NCBI RefSeq assembly: GCF_028649395.1
Contig: NZ_JAQSUW010000011.1
Location: 1-64,000 of the forward strand
Reading direction: 5' to 3'
From: Pseudomonas sp. Gutcm_11s
Lineage (GTDB): Bacteria > Pseudomonadota > Gammaproteobacteria > Pseudomonadales > Pseudomonadaceae
DNA: 64,000 nucleotides
In this document: piece by piece, positions 58,615-64,000 of the stretch
Layout of the letters: each line of letters starts with the position of its first letter
Position numbering within the stretch: position 1 is the stretch's first letter
The notes under the pieces: generated by a model
Database searches by the model: none
Seen by the model: the letters and a program-made list of their open reading frames with translations, nothing else
What the model was told of the DNA's origin: nothing
Program-made: the position numbers and the translations under genes

Positions 58615-59493
58615 ATGATTTCCGGCAGTATGGTGGCTCTGGTCACGCCCATGGACGCACAAGGCGGTCTGGACTGGAATGCCCTGAGCAAGCTGGTCGA
58701 CTTCCACCTGCAGGAAGGCACCAATGCCATCGTCGCCGTCGGCACCACGGGCGAATCCGCCACTCTGGATGTCAACGAGCACGTCGAAGTCATTCGTCGC
58801 GTAGTCGACCAGGTTGCCGGGCGTATTCCGGTGATCGCCGGTACCGGCGCCAACAGCACCCGCGAGGCCATCGAGCTGACCCAGAACGCCAAGAGCGTCG
58901 GCGCCGATGCCTGCCTGCTGGTGACCCCCTACTACAACAAGCCGACCCAGGAAGGCCTGTTCCAGCACTTCCGGCACATCGCCGAAGCCGTGGCCATCCC
59001 GCAGATCCTCTACAACGTGCCGGGCCGTACCGCCTGCGACATGCTGCCGGAGACCATCGAGCGCCTGTCCAAGGTGGCCAACATCATCGGTATCAAGGAA
59101 GCCACCGGCGACCTGCAGCGTGGTCAGGACATCCTCGACCGCGTCAGCGCCGACTTCCTGGTCTACTCCGGTGACGACGCCACTGCCGTCGAGCTGATGC
59201 TGATGGGCGGCAAGGGCAATATTTCCGTGACCGCCAACGTTGCCCCGCGTGCCATGGCCGAGCTGTGCGCTGCTGCTATGAACGGCGATGCCGCTACCGC
59301 ACGTGCCATCAACGAACGCATGATGCCGCTGCACAAGAACCTGTTCATCGAATCCAACCCGATTCCGGTGAAATGGGCCCTGAATGAAATGGGCCTGATG
59401 CAGGACGGCATCCGTCTGCCGCTGACCTGGCTCAGCCCGCGTTGTCACGAACCGCTGCGTCAGGCCATGCGCCAGTCCGGCGTCCTCGCTTAA
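58615..59493 (+). CDS. dapA: 4-hydroxy-tetrahydrodipicolinate synthase
   Basis: Makes the first lysine-branch intermediate from aspartate semialdehyde and pyruvate. The 292 residues show [22 protein letters not shown], Tyr133 in [13 protein letters not shown] and the Schiff-base Lys161 in [14 protein letters not shown]. The start [18 protein letters not shown] fits the family; earlier in-frame codons are non-conserved. GGAG lies 10 bases upstream. It is divergent from gcvR and followed by bamC, as in E. coli. Confidence 0.96.
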   Translation: MISGSMVALVTPMDAQGGLDWNALSKLVDFHLQEGTNAIVAVGTTGESATLDVNEHVEVIRRVVDQVAGRIPVIAGTGANSTREAIELTQNAKSVGADACLLVTPYYNKPTQEGLFQHFRHIAEAVAIPQILYNVPGRTACDMLPETIERLSKVANIIGIKEATGDLQRGQDILDRVSADFLVYSGDDATAVELMLMGGKGNISVTANVAPRAMAELCAAAMNGDAATARAINERMMPLHKNLFIESNPIPVKWALNEMGLMQDGIRLPLTWLSPRCHEPLRQAMRQSGVLA

Positions 59494-59511
59494 TCGAAGG
59501 AACCTGTACGC

Positions 59512-60627
59512 ATGAAGCGACTGGCTGGACTCTCTGCCCTTGCCCTGATCATCTCCAGCACCAGCGGCTGCGGCTGGCTGTGGGGCGACGAAGGTTATTT
59601 CCGTGACCGCTCCACCGACTATCTGGATGCGCGCCAGACCGCGCCCATGCAGATTCCGCAGAATGTCGATGCCAAGCGTCTCGACCCGCTGCTGCCGGTT
59701 CCCGAGCACGTGGCTACCAGTACCGAAACCCCGCAGAGCTTCGAGGTGCCGCGTCCGCAGGCTCTCGGCGCAACGGGTGAGACCAGCCAGTTCAGCCTGC
59801 AGAAGAGCGGCGATTCGCGCTGGCTGGTGGCTCAGCGCAACCCGGCAGAAGTCTGGCCGGTGGCGCGCTCCTACTTCGAGAACAACGGCTTCCGCATCGC
59901 CGAAGAGCGCCCGCAGACCGGTGAGTTCGTCACCGAGTGGCAGGGCAGCAAGGACCTCGCGCCGTCCATGGGTCGCCGCCTCGGCAGCCTGATGAGCGAC
60001 AGCGACAACCAGGTTCGCGTACGTGTCCGCGTCGAGCCGGGCGTGGTGCGCAACACCAGTGAAGTGTTCGTGGTCAGCGCCGAGCGCGAAGAAGACAGCA
60101 GCGCCGATGTCGCGTTCCCTGCACGCAGCGGCAACGCCAGCCTCGAAGCCTCGCTGCTCGATGGCATGCTCGCCGACCTGAGCAGCACCACCGAGCACGG
60201 CTCGGTCTCCCTGCTGGCCGCGCGCAGCTTCGACGCACCGAGCCGAGTAGCCCTGTCCCAGGACGGTGCCGGCAACCCGGTACTCAACCTCAGCACCGAC
60301 TTCGACCGTGCCTGGTCCAGCGTCGGTCGTGCCCTGGAGCTGGGTGATGTGCGCGTCGACGACATCAACCGCAGCCTGGGCGTGTACTACGTCAACCTGG
60401 CCGAAGGCGCCAAGCAGCCCGAAGAGAAGAAAGGCTTCCTCAGCGGTCTGTTCAGCAGCGAGCCGACCCAGGAAGAGATCGACTCCCGTGCCGAGCGCTA
60501 TCAGGTGCGCCTGACCACCAGTGCCGGTGGTGACGTGCAGGTCAGCGTGGAGAAGGATATCAACACCGTGGCGCCGGAAGACGTCGCCCGCCGTGTGCTG
60601 ACCCTGATCCAGGAAAACCTCGGCTGA
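59512..60627 (+). CDS. bamC: Outer-membrane assembly lipoprotein BamC
   Basis: A lipoprotein of the BAM complex that inserts beta-barrels. The 371 residues start with a lipoprotein signal ending [23 protein letters not shown] (Cys20). The unstructured N-terminal arm ([26 protein letters not shown]) blocks BamD in E. coli. Two helix-grip domains follow ([59 protein letters not shown]). It lies 18 bases after dapA. Confidence 0.94.
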   Translation: MKRLAGLSALALIISSTSGCGWLWGDEGYFRDRSTDYLDARQTAPMQIPQNVDAKRLDPLLPVPEHVATSTETPQSFEVPRPQALGATGETSQFSLQKSGDSRWLVAQRNPAEVWPVARSYFENNGFRIAEERPQTGEFVTEWQGSKDLAPSMGRRLGSLMSDSDNQVRVRVRVEPGVVRNTSEVFVVSAEREEDSSADVAFPARSGNASLEASLLDGMLADLSSTTEHGSVSLLAARSFDAPSRVALSQDGAGNPVLNLSTDFDRAWSSVGRALELGDVRVDDINRSLGVYYVNLAEGAKQPEEKKGFLSGLFSSEPTQEEIDSRAERYQVRLTTSAGGDVQVSVEKDINTVAPEDVARRVLTLIQENLG

Positions 60628-60664
60628 TCCGCTCCGGCCCAGGCCGGAGCCGCAGCGAACCGAT

Positions 60665-60688
60665 AGGCGAAACCCCAGGGTTTCGCCT
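60665..60688 (+). terminator. Hairpin between bamC and purC
   Basis: The stem AGGCGAAACCC-CAGGG-TTTCGCCT (GGGTTTCGCCT on the right arm) is followed by GTTTCGTTTT. It probably terminates or attenuates the dapA-bamC transcript just before purC. Confidence 0.6.
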
Positions 60689-60719
60689 GTTTCGTTTTGA
60701 ACCAGGCGGAAAATTCGAC

Positions 60720-61589
60720 ATGACCACTCCCACCACCCTGAGCCTGAAGAAGATCTACTCCGGCAAAGTTCGTGACCTCTACGAAATCGATGCCAAGCGC
60801 ATGCTGATGGTTGCCAGCGATCGCCTGTCGGCCTTCGACGTGATCCTCGAGGAGCCGATCCCGGAGAAGGGCAAGATCCTTACCGCCATCTCCAACTTCT
60901 GGTTCGACAAGCTCAACGGCCTGGTGCCCAACCACTTCACCGGCGACCGGGTCGAGGACGTGGTGTCGGCTGCCGAGCTGCCATTGGTGGAAGGTCGCGC
61001 CGTGGTCGCCAAACGCCTCAAGCCGGTGGCGGTAGAGGCCATCGTGCGTGGCTACATCGTTGGCTCCGGCTGGAAGGAATACCAGAAGAGCGGCACCGTC
61101 TGTGGCATCCAGCTGCCGGCTGGCCTGAAGGAAGCGGCCAAGCTACCGCAGCCGATCTTCACCCCCTCGACCAAGGCTGCCGTTGGCGACCACGACGAGA
61201 ACATCAGCTTCGAACAATGCGAAGCCATCATCGGCGCCGAGCTGGCGGCCAAGGTGCGTGACACCGCCATCGCCCTGTACAGCGCGGCGGTCGAGTACGC
61301 GGCCACCCGCGGCATCATCATCGCCGACACCAAGTTCGAGTTCGGCCTGGATGAAGACGGCACCCTGACCCTGATGGACGAGGCGCTGACCCCCGACTCC
61401 AGCCGTTTCTGGCCGGCCGACAGCTACGCCGAAGGCAGCAATCCGCCGAGCTTCGACAAGCAGTTCGTGCGCGACTGGCTGGAGTCCACCGGCTGGAACA
61501 AACAGCCGCCAGCCCCAGCCGTGCCGACCGACGTTGCTCAGAAGACCGCCGACAAGTACCGCGAGGCGCTGACCCGGCTGACCAGCTGA
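60720..61589 (+). CDS. purC: SAICAR synthetase, long form
   Basis: Joins aspartate to CAIR in purine synthesis. The 289 residues are of the long PurC subfamily seen in betaproteobacteria and yeast Ade1: [68 protein letters not shown] and [31 protein letters not shown]. The P. aeruginosa enzyme at this locus is the short form of about 236 residues beginning MEKREELYRGKAK, to my memory. The sequence here cannot be the same subfamily. Catalytic and ATP-contacting segments look intact. It stands alone before tRNA-Ser. Confidence 0.94.
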   Translation: MTTPTTLSLKKIYSGKVRDLYEIDAKRMLMVASDRLSAFDVILEEPIPEKGKILTAISNFWFDKLNGLVPNHFTGDRVEDVVSAAELPLVEGRAVVAKRLKPVAVEAIVRGYIVGSGWKEYQKSGTVCGIQLPAGLKEAAKLPQPIFTPSTKAAVGDHDENISFEQCEAIIGAELAAKVRDTAIALYSAAVEYAATRGIIIADTKFEFGLDEDGTLTLMDEALTPDSSRFWPADSYAEGSNPPSFDKQFVRDWLESTGWNKQPPAPAVPTDVAQKTADKYREALTRLTS

Positions 61590-61607
61590 GTTATTCGTCA
61601 CCTGGAG

Positions 61608-61630
61608 AAGGGAGCTGCGGCTCCCTTTTT
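61608..61630 (+). terminator. Terminator after purC
   Basis: AAGGGAGC-TGCG-GCTCCCTTTTT, 18 bases after the purC stop. Confidence 0.88.
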
Positions 61631-61712
61631 CATGCCCGTCGCGCAAGCACCTGATCGTGCAAGAAAAATTGCTGGACTAACGGCGCTCAGCTGATATCAT
61701 GCGCACCGCTTT

Positions 61713-61802
61713 GGGAAGATGCCGGAGTGGTCGAACGGGACGGATTCGAAATCCGTTGTGTCAGCAATGGCACCTAGGGTTCAAATCCCTATCTTCCCGC
61801 CA
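61713..61802 (+). tRNA. tRNA-Ser (CGA)
   Basis: A 90-base tRNA with the long variable arm of tRNA-Ser (TGTGTCAGCAATGGCACC). The acceptor GGGAAGA pairs with TCTTCCC, the discriminator is G and CCA is encoded. The anticodon loop TTCGAAA reads CGA, and the T-arm is AGGGTTCAAATCCCT. It lies directly after purC. A long terminator follows, and then accessory DNA, so its 3' half may be an attachment site. Confidence 0.96.
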
Positions 61803-61810
61803 TATCCAAA

Positions 61811-61852
61811 CGAAACCCCCGAAACTCCTAGAGTTTCGGGGGTTTCGCTTTT
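61811..61852 (+). terminator. Strong terminator after tRNA-Ser
   Basis: CGAAACCCCCGAAACTC-CTAG-AGTTTCGGGGGTTTCG makes a 16- to 17-pair stem followed by CTTTTA. This is the tRNA terminator; the 3' flank (61801-61852) is therefore still core genome. Confidence 0.88.
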
Positions 61853-62078
61853 AGGGGGCGGCACCCTAGCTTGATCAGGGCATCGAAAATGCCTGTCAGG
61901 ACAAGACGAGCCTAGGGTAGAACCAAGTCGCACCGTCATATGCCATTGCCTGTGGCGAAACCCCATGCGCTGCCTGTAGTTGCTGGCCCTTCAGGATGAG
62001 CAACTGGCCTGCTGTAGCAGAGCACTAGCTGGGCTGGAGCGGCTCTCTTTCCTTTCCACGGCCAGATAGACCGATCCC

Positions 62079-62103
62079 TAGCTTTTGGGCGCCCTAAAAG
62101 CTA
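62079..62103. repeat. Near-perfect inverted repeat
   Basis: TAGCTTTTGGGC against GCCCTAAAAGCTA: twelve pairs with a single extra base and almost no loop. The tight centre makes it unlike a normal terminator; a protein-binding site or recombination remnant is possible. Confidence 0.5.
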
Positions 62104-62161
62104 TGCCATTCAGGTGGTTACGTAGGGCATCTTTGCTTTTGAGATGCACCTAATCGTTCTA

Positions 62162-62193
62162 GGGACAAAAAGCTGGGAATTTGGGGACAAAAA
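62162..62193. repeat. Two direct repeats GGGACAAAAA, 22 bases apart
   Basis: The 10-mer occurs at 62162-62171 and 62184-62193, in the same orientation and two helical turns apart. Such spacing fits arm-type integrase sites or a repressor operator. There is no protein nearby to confirm either. Confidence 0.5.
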
Positions 62194-62653
62194 TAGCTGT
62201 TATCCAGATCGCTATAAAACGCTCTAGCCCCAACTCAAACACCATCGGCTCCAAGGTAGGCAGAGCCACCTGTTTGGTGGTTAGCGGGCGACCTCTAATA
62301 GCTTTTCCTGATGATTTGACCTCGCGGCGCTGAGTTGAGCGAGGTGAGATGCTCATGGCGCTTCTGCTATCAGCAATAGTAGTGGTGCCCATCCCCGAGT
62401 CCGCTAAATCTGGGCGGATCAGCTATTGGGGCGCCAGGGGATTAGGTTTGTGCTGCGTGAGATGAGCTTCGATCTGTACGGGCCAATGCCGCTTCCGGCC
62501 ATTAGCTGTCGCTCGAGCTTAGCGGTTAATGTCAGTCTGACAGAGGTCGCAGTCTTTCACGCCGTCGTCATTCATGCCCCCGTGGTGGCACTCTGCCCAC
62601 TGCGAGATGTATCGTCTCCTTGCGTCATTCTGCGCAGCCAGGGAGGACAGCCA

Positions 62654-63835
62654 GTGATTTCTATCGGCGACATTTACAACCAAGACATAAATTTCCTCTT
62701 CGGATCAGGAGCATCGTTCGGCCTGCTCCCGACCCTCCAGCTGCAAGTCCAGACTGGTGAGGGCAACTCGCGCTACACGCTGGAAGATCTAGCCACCAGA
62801 TTTGAGCGTGAGGGCGACGAGCGCCTAATTCCGCTGTTCATGCATTACTACGCCAGCTGTATCCGTCCGGCTGAGGAGCTTAGCCTGGAACAGGCAGTGG
62901 CCGGAGAGCCAGGCGCCACGGTTATCAAGAACTACCGCACCTTCCTAACGACAGCGCTCGAAATGGTAAAGCGCCGCAAAGCGCTGGATCGTCGTTGCAA
63001 TGTGTTCACGACGAACTATGACGGTTGCTTTCCGCTCGTGGCCGACGCGCTTATTAAGGAGGGCCACACTGACTTCGTATTGAATGATGGTGCACGGGGG
63101 TTCACGCGGCGCATCCTACAGGCCCGAAATTTCGGGTCTTACCTTTGTCAGGCCGGTGTCTTCGGCCGTCATCAGAGCAGCATCCCTCAAATCAACCTGA
63201 TCCATTTGCATGGGTCGGTCTATTGGAGCAAGTTGGACGCCGCGATTCAGGTCGGCTACGACCTGTCTAGCCGAGAAGAACTGCTGGACGCTGACGCGAT
63301 GGCGTTGCTGGAGCCATTTTCGGCTGCGCTTAATAATCCTGCATCGACACTTGACGACGTCCCGGTCCCAGATTTCACCGATGATGAACTGGGCGCTTTT
63401 TGGGACAAATATAAGCGGATTCCAATCGTGAACCCGACCAAGTGGAAGTTCCACGAGACGGTCTACGAGGAGCATTACTATCAAATGCTGCGGCTGCTCA
63501 GTTATGAGCTTGAGAAGCCCAACGCCGTGCTCATCACCTTCGGGTTCTCGTTTGCCGACGAGCACATCTTCAACCTCGTCATGCGCTCTCTTTCAAATCC
63601 AGGTCTGCAAGTGTTTGTTTGCTGTTACAGCCAGTCCGGGCACGCCGAAATGGAGAGCAAGTTCAAGGGCAACCGTAACGTCAAGTGCCTGATGCTACAG
63701 AGTGGGGTGATGGACTTCACCGCATTCAATGAGCAGGTGTTGGCTTGGCCGGAGGCTACAGCTCTTGCACCTGCTCCCCCCATAGCTCCAGCAGCCCCTC
63801 CTGCGGTCGATGCAGGCCTCGAGAACCTGGCATGA
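62654..63835 (+). CDS. SIR2-domain NADase of a SIR2-HerA defence system
   Basis: A 393-residue SIR2-family protein. The nucleotide-binding glycine motif is NFLFGSGAS (17-21), TTNYD is at 119-123, the catalytic His is His186 in INLIHLHGSVYW, and GFSFADEH is at 297-304. These are the SIR2 family positions for NAD binding and hydrolysis. The C-terminal 25 residues are Ala/Pro-rich. The start is a GTG with a perfect GGGAGGA seven bases upstream; the longer in-frame reading from 62426 adds 76 residues with no homology. Its stop overlaps the start of the HerA-like gene (ATGA). In known SIR2-HerA systems the pair forms a complex that depletes NAD on infection; I infer the same. Confidence 0.85.
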   Translation: MISIGDIYNQDINFLFGSGASFGLLPTLQLQVQTGEGNSRYTLEDLATRFEREGDERLIPLFMHYYASCIRPAEELSLEQAVAGEPGATVIKNYRTFLTTALEMVKRRKALDRRCNVFTTNYDGCFPLVADALIKEGHTDFVLNDGARGFTRRILQARNFGSYLCQAGVFGRHQSSIPQINLIHLHGSVYWSKLDAAIQVGYDLSSREELLDADAMALLEPFSAALNNPASTLDDVPVPDFTDDELGAFWDKYKRIPIVNPTKWKFHETVYEEHYYQMLRLLSYELEKPNAVLITFGFSFADEHIFNLVMRSLSNPGLQVFVCCYSQSGHAEMESKFKGNRNVKCLMLQSGVMDFTAFNEQVLAWPEATALAPAPPIAPAAPPAVDAGLENLA

Positions 63836-64000
63836 GTATTCGCGTTGGCGAGGTCATCGCCGTCCATGGAACAAAATTGGTTCTGAAGATCGACGAACAG
63901 TCGAGCAAGGAAACCCTGTTCTATGAAGGGGAGAAATACAAGGGGGTCTCAATCCGCGAATACCTATCCATCCAGCGCGGCTTCCGCGACATCATCTGCA
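63832..64000 (+). CDS. HerA-type ATPase, N-terminal part (runs off the window)
   Basis: Only 56 residues are seen: MSIRVGEVIAVHGTKLVLKIDEQ, then ETLFYEGEKYKGVSIREYL and IQRGFRDIIC. This is the HAS-barrel that opens HerA/FtsK-like ATPases of the DUF87 group; in particular the YEGEKYKGVSIREYLSIQRGF pattern is as I remember in the HerA partner of SIR2-HerA. The Walker motifs lie beyond the window. The ATG overlaps the SIR2 stop. Identification as HerA is strong from context and moderate from sequence. Confidence 0.75.
   Translation, partial: MSIRVGEVIAVHGTKLVLKIDEQSSKETLFYEGEKYKGVSIREYLSIQRGFRDIIC

Larger units (their letters stand above)
61853..62653. other. Gene-poor stretch between tRNA-Ser and the SIR2 gene
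   Basis: About 800 bases without a supported gene. A 77-codon minus-strand reading (62159-62392) ends in hydrophobic FIAIWITAIFVPKFPAF and resembles nothing I know. The 228 bases before the SIR2 start are open in the SIR2 frame but have no family sequence. Base composition is more even than in the core genome. A near-palindrome (62079-62103) and a pair of 10-base repeats (62162, 62184) are listed apart. No integrase gene and no second copy of the tRNA 3' end are visible. Confidence 0.55.

Noticed and set aside
62426..62653. 76-residue N-terminal extension of the SIR2 protein
   Set aside because: No SIR2 sequence, no ribosome binding site at the first ATG, while the GTG at 62654 has a perfect GGGAGGA.
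61713..62653. Second copy of the tRNA-Ser 3' end (attR) close to the tRNA
   Set aside because: I found no repeat of ATCTTCCCGCCA in this stretch; the far end of any island must lie beyond the window.

Overview
The window is a piece of a Pseudomonas chromosome, high in GC and densely coded. Its gene order closely follows, from my memory of that genome, the Pseudomonas aeruginosa block running from dinB to purC and tRNA-Ser (gacS-pirRS, cysM-rlmD-relA-mazG, purMN, hda, proS, oprD, dps, aspS, ruvCAB, tolQRAB-pal-cpoB, queEC, nadA, bcp-gcvR-dapA-bamC). The sequence alone does not fix the species. Several differences from P. aeruginosa suggest another member of the genus.

Layout. 1-5.9 kb: the end of an initiator tRNA gene, dinB, a lipoprotein pair, ldhA and the GacS global-regulatory kinase. 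5.9-13 kb: an iron-uptake module, with a Fur-like site, the PirRS two-component pair, a CirA/PirA-type TonB receptor and a DUF3649/PepSY/DUF3325 membrane operon. 13-19 kb: cysM, rlmD, relA, mazG, DUF2058. 19-28 kb: rof-like, DUF3108, purN/purM, DUF2066, perM-like, an unusual exported TPR-ankyrin protein, hda, DUF2069-wrbA-arsC. 28-36 kb: a BrkB-family protein, PilZ-domain protein(s), a thioredoxin-like lipoprotein, acyP, proS, a thioesterase. 36-42.3 kb: an OprD-family porin with direct repeats upstream, HIT, SlyX, a cold-shock/membrane fusion, a GGDEF protein, Dps and an Hpt/HD-GYP fusion. 42.4-53 kb: aspS, yebC, ruvCAB, ybgC and the complete Tol-Pal operon. 53-61.6 kb: queE, queC, tRNA-Lys, nadA, a BepA-like protease, a TusA-like protein, bcp, gcvR, dapA, bamC and a long-form purC. 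61.7 kb: tRNA-Ser.

After tRNA-Ser the character changes. About 850 bases show no convincing gene, and then comes a SIR2-domain gene overlapped by the start of a HerA-type ATPase gene that leaves the window. This is the architecture of a SIR2-HerA anti-phage defence system, placed on the 3' side of a tRNA gene as expected for an accessory island.

The most interesting departures are: (1) the SIR2-HerA pair; (2) a long, betaproteobacterial/yeast-like PurC where P. aeruginosa carries the short form, with loss of the neighbouring metallo-beta-lactamase-fold gene; (3) the secreted TPR-ankyrin gene between perM and hda; (4) an Hpt/HD-GYP fusion between dps and aspS, near a GGDEF and a PilZ protein; (5) a tRNA-Lys that hosts islands in P. 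aeruginosa but is empty here. All P. aeruginosa comparisons are from memory, not from a search.
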